From Pseudoscleropodium purum (taxonomy: Eukaryota > Streptophyta > Bryopsida > Hypnales > Brachytheciaceae), in contig OZ017797.1 of the NCBI GenBank assembly GCA_963969395.1, positions 14,012,001 through 14,076,000 on the forward strand: a stretch of 64,000 bases of DNA, written 5' to 3'. A model generated the notes under the pieces. It was not told where the DNA came from, searched no databases, and worked only from the letters and a program-made list of their open reading frames with translations. Positions 26,101-35,917 of this stretch are shown in pieces; position 1 is the first letter of the stretch; each line of letters starts with the position of its first letter. The position numbers were made by a program, and so were the translations under genes.

Positions 26101-26582
26101 GTCACTTTTATCCTCACATGGCACATTGTGATTGGAAAAGAAGGAAGTTCAAAGTCATAACCTCAATGGGATCCACTTCTATAAAAGTCGCAACTAAGAC
26201 TTAGATTTAGACATGGTTATTACTCCGAATTGCAACCTAAGCGTGACTGTCAAGTACGGCATTTTGACAGTCCTCGTCGTGTTTGTGGCTCGGGGCCTCG
26301 ATAACTAGTTGTCTAGTACTGATCTAGACCTCTGTCCAATGTTTGGGAGATTTTCTAATTCCTACCATGCTCATGCAGATGGATGGCGTTGTCAACGAAT
26401 GCTTCAAAATGATAGATGGAGATGCAGCTGGTCGGGTGGATAGGGAGGCCTTCAACAAGAGCATGCTGGAGGTTCTGGGAGGGATCATGCTTCAGTTGGA
26501 GGGGAAACCCATCGGAGTCAAGAGCAGTGCTGTTGTACCTCCTGCAAGGGCAGGCAGCCTCAATAATGGCATGCCCTTTTGA
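23116..26582 (+). CDS. EF-hand calcium-binding protein with three internal modules, five coding exons
   Basis: Joining 23116-23334, 24138-24437, 25353-25565, 25862-25990 and 26379-26582 gives 354 residues. Every intron is GT-AG and phase 0 (803, 915, 296 and 388 bp). The start ATG follows the leader-intron acceptor. EF-hand-like loops: D33-D44 (DKSHKGKLTHSD), D141-A152 (DTDTSGQVKADA) and D300-A311 (DGDAAGRVDREA). The last two keep D at positions 1 and 3 and G at 6 but lack the usual Glu at 12, so calcium affinity may be low. The protein is three diverged modules starting at D7, D116 and D228 (DG-S-[LI]), each with a GMPP or GLPP linker (57, 165, 278). An intron follows each linker. There is no signal peptide or membrane segment, so a soluble calcium sensor is inferred. 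From memory, the layout resembles the plant SnRK2-interacting calcium sensor family (Arabidopsis At4g38810), which needs checking. Confidence 0.9.
23335..24137 (+). other. intron 2 of the EF-hand gene, with a ~60 bp tandem duplication
   Basis: The donor is GAG/GTGAAC and the acceptor TGCTGTGCAG. Within it, about 23967-24026 and 24028-24087 are tandem copies sharing TTACTGATTCTACTG, TCACATGTTTGCA and GTTTCC. No other content is seen. Confidence 0.75.
24438..25352 (+). other. intron 3 of the EF-hand gene, with a duplicated 5' splice region
   Basis: The first ~162 bp of the intron, including the donor TTCG/GTAAC at 24437/24438, is duplicated in tandem at about 24597-24763, where ATTCG/GTAAC creates a second donor at 24599/24600. 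Shared words include TTTTCAGAGT, AGTCATGAAATGTT and TTTATGCAATGT. Use of the second donor would add 162 nt in frame but meet a stop at 24552-24554. Confidence 0.75.
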
Positions 26583-27624
26583 ACCCTAGGATGGTCACTT
26601 GGCAATGTGGACATTCATTTGCCTCTTCTAGGGTCTAGTCTAGCTTAAAGATATCTGAAGCCACTGTCCTCTGGAGTAGGCCACCCAGATATTGAACCCT
26701 TTATTCACTTATTTCACCTCTGTATCCAATCTTGTGCAATATAAAGAAGTGTAGATAGAACTGAGTTTCCTCTAATGTTATTATCCGAGGGTTCTATTTG
26801 CATCATGTTATGCATATTAACTTGTGGAGGAGTGTGATTGTGGAGAGACGAATTGTTGGGTATAAGAGAGGAAATCACTTGAATTTTCCTCGCAGTTTCA
26901 AAATGGTAATATACCTATCTACCGTAAGGGACAGTAGAAAACCTTATCTCCATTCAAAGATCAGTGCTTAAGCCAATTTGTGCCTACATCTCTAGGCTCG
27001 CAAGAACAACCAAATGTAGGAATAATGTAGGAATACCTACATCATCAAATTGCACCGCAATGCAGTTTCTTTACCAACACCTTAAACCAATACTTGCTAA
27101 TATTGAAATCTCCACATTTTGTACATGTTAAAAATTTTGCGAGGGTTATTAATGTAGTACACTTCGATTTCTTTAATTTGACCCTCTATAGAATGACATG
27201 ACATTTTGAAACATCCTACACAATTGCTACACTATTATTGATTGTAGCACACTTTGACAGTGTATTTCCCTGTTACAACTCCATTGTCAATACCCAGCAT
27301 ACATCTTTCTGGAGGAATATGGTTTCAAAATTCCCATGAAAAGAAAACCCATCAATCAACGTTTGAAATATGCAGCAATACAATCTCTTTGGTCTTCTGT
27401 ACCCCAATCAAATAATGAGACATATTCAAGTAACGCTAATGATGTGTGAGTTCTATTCTGTATGCAGCTGTTCACTTACGAAGCGGTTGGCATGACGCAG
27501 TGGCAAGGAAGAGTGGACGATTGAGTATTTGCAAAACTAGGGCGAAACCGAACTGAACCGCCCACCATGAGTCCACTGGCTACCTTGCCATTTGAAGTCT
27601 ACATCTTGGTTTTAGGGTTCAGGG
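26583..27624 (+). other. intergenic DNA between the two intact genes
   Basis: This holds the 3' untranslated region of the EF-hand gene, with no canonical AATAAA. An AATATAAAG near 26738 is a possible weak polyadenylation signal. The rest is the upstream region of the CLE-like gene. No further gene is visible. Confidence 0.5.
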
Positions 27625-27634
27625 TTTATATAAA
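27625..27634 (+). promoter_or_regulatory. TATA box of the CLE-like precursor gene
   Basis: TTTATATAAA lies 70 bp upstream of the start codon. A start of transcription near 27655-27665 follows, giving a short leader of about 40-50 nt. ATG triplets at 27634 and 27652 would then fall upstream of the mRNA, leaving the ATG at 27704 as the first. Confidence 0.65.
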
Positions 27635-27703
27635 TGAAGCTGCACACCAGAATGTCCTCACAGAAACTTTCAGATCGTGACCGCAATAGCATCTCTGGAG
27701 AAA

Positions 27704-28378
27704 ATGGCGTCCTCCGTCAAGATTTTCCTGTCTTGCCTGTTTCTCTTCCTGATGACCACATTACAGACAGCCGATGCGTTCGTAAAGCCAAAGGAGGAAC
27801 AAGCAACCTCTGCACATCAAGACACGGTGCCCAAGGTGAAGCACGACACGAACCTTGTTCAAACCTCGAGCATTCGACGTCCCCCATCTGGACTAAACCC
27901 TGACGGTAACTTCGAAGTGAACGCCGCTAGCCAAGACGTTGGCAGGCGTGGAGTCAATGTACAGAACGTGGACGCGGAGAAGAAGCTCACCCGAACCATA
28001 ACAGGGAATGTCGCCAGTAAAGATGATCGCCAGCACGAGCTATACTCCACTGGCCTTCGACATCCTCCGTCTGGACCAAACCCTGAGGGTAACTTTGAAG
28101 TGAACGCTGCAAGCCAAGATGTTGGCAAGCGTGGAGCCAAGGTACAGAACTTGGACGCGGAAAATAAGCTAACCCGAATACTAACAGGGAATGTCGCCAG
28201 TAAAGATGTTGGCAAGCACAAGATTCACACCACTGGCCTTCGACGTCCTCCGTCTGGACCAAACCCCGAGGGAAACTTCGAAGTGAACGCTGCAAGCCAA
28301 GATGTTGGCAAGCGTGGAGCTAAGGTACAGAACGTGGACGAAACCTCGACGGAGCTCACCGGATCCACGCAAGGCTAG
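27704..28378 (+). CDS. secreted precursor with three CLE-like peptide repeats
   Basis: An intronless gene of 224 residues. Residues 1-25 form a signal peptide (basic K6, hydrophobic core FLSCLFLFLMTTL, small residues before TADA), so the product should enter the secretory pathway. Three 12-residue motifs follow: RRPPSGLNPDGN (58-69), RHPPSGPNPEGN (119-130) and RRPPSGPNPEGN (180-191), exactly 61 residues apart. They match the CLE consensus at R1, P4, S5, G6, N8, P9 and N12, and at P7 in copies 2 and 3. They differ in P3 and in G11, where His or Ser is usual. CLE peptides are extracellular ligands of leucine-rich-repeat receptor kinases. Each motif is followed by a conserved spacer (NAASQDVG, then K or R, R, G). 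Copy 1 has Leu at position 7, a proline that is hydroxylated and glycosylated in several CLE peptides. The frame could extend upstream only through a GTG, so ATG 27704 is the start. IDA- or PIP-type peptides are alternatives but match less well. Confidence 0.8.
   Translation: MASSVKIFLSCLFLFLMTTLQTADAFVKPKEEQATSAHQDTVPKVKHDTNLVQTSSIRRPPSGLNPDGNFEVNAASQDVGRRGVNVQNVDAEKKLTRTITGNVASKDDRQHELYSTGLRHPPSGPNPEGNFEVNAASQDVGKRGAKVQNLDAENKLTRILTGNVASKDVGKHKIHTTGLRRPPSGPNPEGNFEVNAASQDVGKRGAKVQNVDETSTELTGSTQG
27875..28378 (+). repeat. 183 bp (61-codon) tandem repeat inside the CLE-like gene
   Basis: Units start at 27875, 28058 and 28241, each with the 12-mer first, then spacer. The third unit is cut short 45 codons in, where the spacer changes to a Ser/Thr-rich tail. 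Units 2 and 3 are very similar at the DNA level, including synonymous sites, while unit 1 is more diverged. This suggests stepwise duplication, with the 2/3 split most recent. Confidence 0.9.
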
Positions 28379-28656
28379 GTCTCAAATGCAACGAGACTGC
28401 GTTGCCAACAGATTGAGATCAGCGATAAAAGTGCTCTTCTGCAATGGCAAAGTTCGATGTCAGCGAAAATTTTCAGAAATCGATTTGAAACTTTCTTGCT
28501 GTCTCTTCTTGACCTAGATATCTTTGCGCAACTCGTTAATCCCCGCAATCCTCATTAGAATCCCCGAATCTGGTGAATGGATTTGCAAATAATGCATTTG
28601 CGTAGCAATGATTTCAGCAAAAACAGATGATCCTTCAGTGCAGCTGCCCTTTTCCT

Positions 28657-28662
28657 AATAAA
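28657..28662 (+). terminator. polyadenylation signal AATAAA
   Basis: A canonical AATAAA lies 279 bp after the stop codon of the CLE-like gene. It is in a plausible position for its 3' end. Confidence 0.45.
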
Positions 28663-31460
28663 TCGAGAAGCAGAGTTTATGGTTCGAAAGAATTGTTTTC
28701 ATGTTAGCGAAACTATCTTACTATAATACTATTCATACAGGAATTTTGAATCTCGCTGTTGAGCATTGGACAGAACTTGACATATGGCACAGTTGCATTA
28801 TTTAACTACTCTTCCAAAGTTGAAACTGGTGGTTGATAACGGAATTTTTTTTGCGTTGTGATATGGAGGACTTACCTTCATGCATCATGGTGGACACTCA
28901 TTTTCTTCCATAAAAAACTTGACTCAAGATCGATGAGGTTTCGATGTACCCACCATTCGCAAATTCGACACTCAGACAAGAGAGCTTGCATCTAGTCGAT
29001 CTCTCATTGTTTACTGTGCACGCTAGAGCATTCCAAAATTTTCGAACAGAATTTTTGCCATTTACCTAGTTTTGCGTTTTCGTCAACGGTTTTCTTTTCC
29101 AACATCCTCTGCTCTAAAGCTGGAGTCTTTCAGTTGTAATCGAAAATCCCTGCAAAAACATCCAAAAAGTTGACGATGGATTTCTCAAACGCCGTTCAAT
29201 TCTTCGTAACTGCATGCAGTGCTTGTGGTCGAATCTAGTACAGTAGTACTTCGTGAAAGGTGCTGATTTTCGCAAATCCCAGCATACTCCTGAGCCTCTT
29301 AATTAACATTACACCACTGAATCCCCAATCCAAAGCTTGCTGTAACAGTACCAATATCAACTATGCTCCCTTTTATTGTTGGAGTTATTTGGATGGGTGT
29401 CTACCCCGAAGTTTTCTTAGAGTATATACATACTTCCGTAAGTAACTTAGTGCAACATGTAAAATTTGATTGAAATTACCAAGATGCGGCGGGTCGGCTA
29501 ATGAATGAATAAGATGTTCAAAACCTATTAGTTACAGTCGAATGATTCTTCAATTCCATCTCCAAGCTAGTTTCTCGCTACAGTAGTCGGTCGCCGGCTG
29601 GTACCACAACCTCTCAACTTGAGCTGCTGATCTAGCTAGCTGTCAAGACATGCAATCGCCAAATGTCCCATATTCCTGCGAGACTTGCGCGTCAGTCCTT
29701 GCGGAAATATCAGAATATCAAATGATTTAACACTACAGTAGGAATTGGATTCCTAGGAGAATCAGGGAAAGCGTCATACAGGGCAATTAGTCATGTCGTC
29801 ACAGAAATCTCCTAGTGGCCGCATCCTACAATGTTCCAAATTGCAGGATGCGGCTGCTCGTCTGAGGTCTAATCAATGTGAGTGCACTCTCCAGTTGCCA
29901 GTTCTTCAAGCTGTTTCGATTTTGAACGTCGAACACAATTCTCGCAGTTGCAAGCCAGTGCATGCAGTTACCGTACTTGGACATTCTCTCACAGTTAACT
30001 AATTGGGATTTGATTCTGAGTTTAATGCACTTCGGAAGCCATTGGAGGCATGCGTGTACGTTGGCAATGTAGTTACGAAGAGAAATTGATGTGTAACACA
30101 TGAATTTGTAATAATTGTTTGAGTTTTCTAGTTGAAATGCTACCACTCATCTGGCAGTAACTCGTGAGATTGCATTACATTGTATAACCAGGCAATGGTC
30201 CTCCCTAAGACCATTGCTTAGCAGGCAACTGAAGGTATTATGCCTCCCTAGATGTCTGGGACTTACGAGCCTTTTTAATTTGATATAATTTTTACAAAAG
30301 TCATCGTACCTGGGCTCACTACAAATGGGCAACATAGTGAGTTTGGGCAACTCACTACAAATGGAGTTTATTTGTTTTGGCTGAAATTTTCATACAACAT
30401 AAGGATGAGGTTGTCATTTTAAGGTCCAATAATTTTTATAACTTTGGATCACACACTTAAAAAGTTATTACATGATATGTGCGGTTTTCTAGATTTACAA
30501 AAAAAATTTGAACAAAAAATATGAACGGCTGAGCAAGTTTTTTAGATTTACAAAACAAAAAATTTAAACAAAAAATTTGAACGGCCAAGAAAAAAAAAAT
30601 TTGAATGTGTGGTTTTCTAGATTTACGTGGAAAGCTTTGAATTAAGAAAAAAAATTTGAAATTGGTTCTCTAGATTTATATATAAAGTTATTACATGATA
30701 TGAAAAGCTTTGAATCATTTTGTTGGGGTTTTCCTTGGCTATTAAGTAGTTATAGATTCTTTACTCTAAAATAAACTTTGAAGTCCTTTATTTAACTCAA
30801 TTTTTAATATTTTTTGAAAAAATAAGAAAATAAGATGTAGATTGTTTATTGCAAGATTTCAACCATTAGGATTGGCATTTTGCAATTCTATAACTAAATT
30901 CTTGAAAAATTCCAAATAAAAAGTTGATAGAGCCTCTCCTAATTCTCTAAACATCCAATTCAAGCTCTTTAATCCTATCAGGATTAAAATTCAAAAGTGC
31001 ATGCCTTGCATAGATAGAAGGGTTAGTATTGTTGTTACATTAGCTATGTCAACTATTTTTCTTATTGTCAATAATTTTGATCAACCAATGAACCAATAAA
31101 TTATTATCTTGAAGATTAAAACTTAAAATTTTGAAATATCAATATTAAAAAAAAATTAATATTAAAAAAATTATAAATTTAGAAAATTGAAGGTTGTACT
31201 TTTAAATTTCTAAATTGTAAAATTTGGGATGATTTGATTTGAATATTAAAATTTTATAAATTATCATAATATTTTTATTTGAATTGAATTGAAATTAAAT
31301 AGTCTTTTTAATACTAAATTTTTATTGTTTTGAAACTAAAGTGAAGACAAATAATTTTTAAAGAACTAAGTCAATTAGACTACTTGTAATGCAAAAAAAT
31401 GAAATAATCCTTCAAAGAATTATTTGGACAAAACTATACTTAGGATTAATAATTAGGTTA
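28663..31460. other. intergenic DNA, no supported gene
   Basis: GC content falls gradually. At about 30490-30690 the words CTAGATTTACAAAA and TTTGAACGGC recur as short imperfect repeats. Open frames at 29793-30146 show no recognisable content. Confidence 0.4.
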
Positions 31461-31464
31461 GTAA

Positions 31465-32250
31465 ATGTCCTCATGTGAATTCTACATCTCAAGTATCCCT
31501 ATGTCCATTCATTTTTTGTCCTTGTCCCTTTACTTCCTCTTGTCTCAATTGCCAGCCTTTTCCTTCTCCATTACATTCTTGTCCCCTTATCTCAACCATC
31601 TATTTGTTCATTCATATTGCATTATTTCCCCTTTCTTCATTCATATTGTATGTTTGTTCCCTTTCTATAGCATATTTCAATCGCTATTTCCATTTGCTTT
31701 GAATCCTTTGCTTTCCTTTCAATTCTTTCCTTTGCTTTGAACTCTGTGCTTAACTTTAAATCCTTTGCTTTGCGATTGTTGTTGTAGTGTCAGTTTGGGA
31801 TATCATACTAGAATAGTGTAGCATAATGTTACATGATGCATAGTGGGCTCTTTGTGCATTGCATCCTTGACTTAGCCTAGTTTCAACCTTTTCTTTGTTC
31901 ATTCATGTTCGTAATATTGTCCCCTTATTTCAATTGGATGTTAATTCCATTTGCGTAGGATCCTTTATTTTGCTTTAGATTCATCGCTTTGCTTAAAATC
32001 CCTTACTTTGCTATTGTTGTCTTAGTGCCTGTTTGGGTTTTTTCAATTGGAGTGCTTATTGTAGTAGTGTATTACAAGGTGAAGCTTCTAATATAACCCT
32101 TTGAGCTTGAAATCCTTATCTTGGTTGAATCTCAACCCTCTTCTTATGCATTATTGTCCCCTTTTCATTTGCGATGCATCTTAAGTTTGTCTCTTTGTTT
32201 CAACTCTATTTGCTTCGTATTCCTTGCTAACATTATATTCACTAATTTGG
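31465..32250. repeat. degenerate long tandem repeat, ~3 copies
   Basis: Blocks at about 31590, 31890 and 32130 share TTCATTCAT, ATTGTCCCCTTATTTCAA and TCCTTTGCTTTG-type words, followed by a GTTGTTGTAGTG and CAGTTTGGG stretch. Unit length is about 235-300 bp. Copies are strongly diverged. Open frames here are low-complexity Phe/Ser/Leu and not genes. Confidence 0.5.
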
Positions 32251-32838
32251 GAGTTTTCCACAGAAATGAGAGTTTCTTCCTAATGACCTTAGAATTTTTC
32301 AAAGCAAATAAGAGCAAAAAAAGAAGAATTAAAAGTCAACAAACACATAAAAAACATTCAATGATAATAAAACAAGCTTGCAAATAAGGAATTCTAAAAT
32401 GATATGCTCAAATTTGTGAATTGCATCTTTATTACCAAAAAAATTCATAGCATTTACACATCATTTTTGGAAAAATGCATATCCAAACAAAAGATGTGGT
32501 ATTTCAGCTACCCGGTTTGTAATAATATATCGGTTTGCATTGCTTACAAACTAATATATACTCCTCTCTATGATTACATGTGTAGGACTCAAGTAATGGA
32601 TGTGGGATAATAGCAAGCCTTTGGATCTACCTAAGTCAATAGTGTACTAAAACTTAGAGGACAAAAGCATAAAAATCATGTAACCAAAATAAACATCTAT
32701 TATAAACAACTATCAACTACGTGATGTACTCTTCAACTTTTCAAGGGCCCTCAAAATTTTAGGCCCTCGACTGCATCTCGACCTAACACCCACACCTGCC
32801 TAACGCATGTGTTTTCTCTACTACGCTTGTAATGACCT

Positions 32839-34698
32839 CTACTCCCAAAAGTCCCAAGTTGGAGTCAAGGATTGAATACACAATGATGTGTCAGCTTTTC
32901 TCTTTAATCTTCTTAATTCAATCAATAGACAACAATGTGGAATCAGAAGTTGAACAACAAGTTCAAGAATTTCCACATTTAGGTCATATGGCGTATGGGA
33001 TTTCACTTCCGGTGTAGACATTGGATAATTAGCATCTTTGTAAAGCTTCCTTTGCGTCCTTTTCTCTGAAATAGTTGGTGACGTTGATGAATCAAGGACT
33101 GCCCTAGAGCTCAAAAGAGATGGTGAGGAAGAAATTGGCAAGCACAACTTCTTGTTTGGGAGACTGTTTACCACTTTGTCCTCAACATGCTTGACAAAGA
33201 AGTCCATAGTGGAAGTAATAGTAGGAATCAAGCAAAGGAAGTTCCTTGTACTAAGTATGATGTACTGCCCATAGTCCAAAATGGAGTCCTTGGATGCTTG
33301 GCATGGGAGGATCCCATCTTGTCTAGATCTTATAGAAAAGAAAAAGAAAATTAGCTACAGAACTTTCAAAGCATAATAAATATAAAAGGTTCAGCATAAA
33401 CTCTAGCCAGAGTAAAGAACCTTTGTGTTATGAAAATAAAATTACCCCAAACTACACGTTAGCGTGAAGGGCGCTAAAATGCAACAGATAAATATGTTGA
33501 AATAAGTGATTTACATACGCTACATTTTTGCTCAACTTGAGCTGTATACCTCCAAAAACAAGTCTAACTAAAAACAATTGGCCCAAGCAAGACCTCCATA
33601 AGGTTGTCATATTTTCAACAACCTCGTTCTTCATACAACATTTGTCTTCCAATCCTCCAGTTTTTATTCTCTCTGAAGGACTTGAGACCATTGCTGCAGT
33701 TGATGTGCAATTGTTGAAATCAAGGAAGTAGGATTGTTAGAAGAAATGTGTCCTTGTCACTTTTTCCTAGGTTATTCCAAAAATTCAATAATATTACATT
33801 TTCAAGCTTGTTCATGATGTGTTTGTACGAGCTGTCGTCTACTATGATTGTATATTGAGAAGTGAAATTCCCACGGAAGCCAACAAAAAGGAAATCTAGG
33901 TTCCTAAGGAACAATTCCTTATTTGTTTTAGGTTCCTTGTAAGAGGTCAACCTTCTGGCTCTATCCTTGCACTTAATAGTCTTGCACGAGTCTTGCTCAA
34001 GATTGAGGAAGGGCCATTTTCCTTCTTGAAAGAGGTATATACAAATTTCATTGGTCATAGTTTTTTTCATAGAGCTCCATACAATAATTTTTGCTGTCTT
34101 CTCTAGCTCCTTCAAGAACTCAGAGCAATTTGGACAAACATATACTACTTTTGGTCCAACAATTATAGCGATTGTAGAAGAGTGCGGCTCTAAAGCGTTG
34201 TGAAAATGTTTGATTGAATCGTTGGACTTCTAGTCCTTGCTACAACATAAATGCCATTGAAGTCTAGGACGATATTCATCTACTTCTTTGCCACCCCAAA
34301 CCTCAATGGACAATGGACACCCTCCGAAATTCCCTCATAAACTACTATAGGATCCAACCTCTACTAACAAATTTAGGAATGTGCAGCTACTTATGATTGT
34401 GAAATTGGCTTAATTCGGATGTCACGCAAAATGAAGTCTTTGTTGAAGGACAAAAAAAAATCCAATTTTGCATAAAAAATGCAAGATTAATTACCTTCTC
34501 CAATGCTGAACTTAAAGGCTGATCAACAATTTCACAACCAGATGCCACACAATTAGGCATTGAAGTATCTTCATCAAGTTCTATGAAATTAGCTAAACTT
34601 ATTGGATTTCTATCTTCAGTCCGAAAATGTGTACTTGTCAATAGTTGATTTTTTGTGGAAGGGAGAATACGAACCTTAGGAAAACATTCTAGATTCAT
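32839..34698 (-). pseudogene. decayed coding-like fragments, downstream part of the 33-39 kb element
   Basis: Several - strand frames (33279-32839, 34115-33720, 34698-34387) follow one another in the direction of the larger decayed gene upstream, broken by stops and shifts. No domain is recognisable. I link them to the upstream fragments because of shared strand, spacing and the inverted repeat at 33458-33479 in a gap between frames. They may instead be chance frames. Confidence 0.3.
33458..33479. repeat. short inverted repeat, TTTAGCGC family (copy 1)
   Basis: TTAGCG and CGCTAA arms (33459-33464, 33472-33477) surround a 7 bp centre. This is the leftmost and a partly eroded member of the family described at 38947-39710. 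Confidence 0.65.
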
Positions 34699-34942
34699 AT
34701 GGCTTGCAATTTAAGACTGTGGAAAAAAACTCTTAGTAAGAGATATATTACATTTTAGAGATAACTGTCTTTTACAATACAAAACTCAGCCCAATAATGT
34801 CGAAACTACAATTAACGCCACTTCAAAAAAAGTCCAGTAAAAATCAAGTACTACATCTATAGACAAAACTTGAGTTCAAACTCTATCAAATAGTTTAGCT
34901 TGAGTCGAGCTAAATCTACATAAGACAATGTTCACTAAGTGT

Positions 34943-35724
34943 TTATTGGGTAGAACATGTAGGTTGATCTTCGATAGGCGGGGCATTACTTCCAAGCTCC
35001 ACTTTGGAAGTATCCCTGGACAAGTTCTGTCCAACCTCCATTTTTGTTGGGCTAATCATTCTAGCTTCTACGTCGAGACATAGACTATCCATAGGGACTT
35101 TATGTTGAACTGCCAAAAGAGAAGGATCAATACCAATATCTTTGGACAGCAAAGGAGTGGGTGGTTTTGTTGGATTGACAGGAAGTGGTGGAGGCATTGG
35201 CAAAGGTTGCAATGAACTTGAGGCATTGGCAAAGGCTGCAATGAACTCGAGGCATTGCTTATGTTAGAACCAAACGGCTGGCCCTACAGCTTCAACATCG
35301 GAGTTTTGAAAAGAGAGGGCAACGTTGCGATAGATTCAACACTAACCTTCTTGATCAAGAGTTGAAACATTTCCTTGTTCTGTTGGGCTAGCCCTCGGTT
35401 GGTTTGAGACTCCGCTCGCATCCACTCTTGATTAACTCTATGAAGTTCAATCTCTTCCTCCTCTTCATCGGATTTGGAATCAAATTCTGGTTCTTCATAG
35501 ACCGGAACCTACTTCTCTTGCTACTCACTCAATTGGGAAGTCTGGCTCAACCTCAACTTTCTCTTCGAGGATGAGGGTGTTGAACTTGGACCTTCACTAG
35601 TGATCTTTGGGTACCTACTCTCAAGAAAGTCAGCTATGTCTAGCATCATTGCCTTTGTATAAATTTCTTCCCACCAAGTAGATTGAGAATCCAAACCAGC
35701 GGCATAGATGTTCACATTACTCAT
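34943..35724 (-). pseudogene. decayed exon, low-complexity acidic and proline-rich
   Basis: It begins at an acceptor-like CATGGTAG followed by ATG at 35724. The reading contains a Ser-rich basic patch (SSTPSSSKRKLRL), then a Glu-rich run (about 35495-35450), then, after shifts, a proline-rich stretch (PLPMPPPLPVNP, about 35210). Several in-frame stops interrupt it. The family is unrecognised. Confidence 0.45.
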
Positions 35725-35917
35725 CTACCATGAAGAAATAATAGTGTTAATGCAATGAACATATGAAGGCAAATATTTTAGCGTGACCCACGCTAAAATG
35801 ACAATTAATTTTAATGCATAGGATCAGAAATGATGATAAGAAAAGTACACTAAAATAACTACATATAGGCAATTCAGTTTAGCGCGACTTGCGCTAAAGT
35901 TTAGTCATATTGTTTAC
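35725..35917 (-). other. 193 bp intron carrying two inverted repeats
   Basis: On the - strand the donor is GTG/GTAAAC at 35917 and the acceptor ATGGTAG at 35725, just before the ATG of the next exon. It holds copies 2 (35775-35799) and 3 (35878-35898) of the TTTAGCGC-type inverted repeat. Copy 2 has 11 bp perfect arms, ATTTTAGCGTG and CACGCTAAAAT, around ACC. Copy 3 has 8 bp perfect arms, TTTAGCGC and GCGCTAAA, around GACTT. Confidence 0.6.

Noticed and set aside
27875..28276. PIP, IDA or CEP peptide family instead of CLE
   Set aside because: SGP is shared with PIP and P3-P4-S5 with IDA, but CLE matches at seven or eight of twelve positions against about five for IDA. CEP motifs do not fit.
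27859..28372. Three - strand open frames of 63-120 codons across the CLE-like gene
   Set aside because: They mirror the + strand 183 bp repeat and lack starts, signals or composition of their own. They are shadows of the real gene.
31465..31740. 91-codon + strand frame rich in Phe, Leu and Ser as a membrane protein
   Set aside because: It lies in a pyrimidine-rich degenerate repeat, and a second overlapping frame looks the same. Low complexity explains it.
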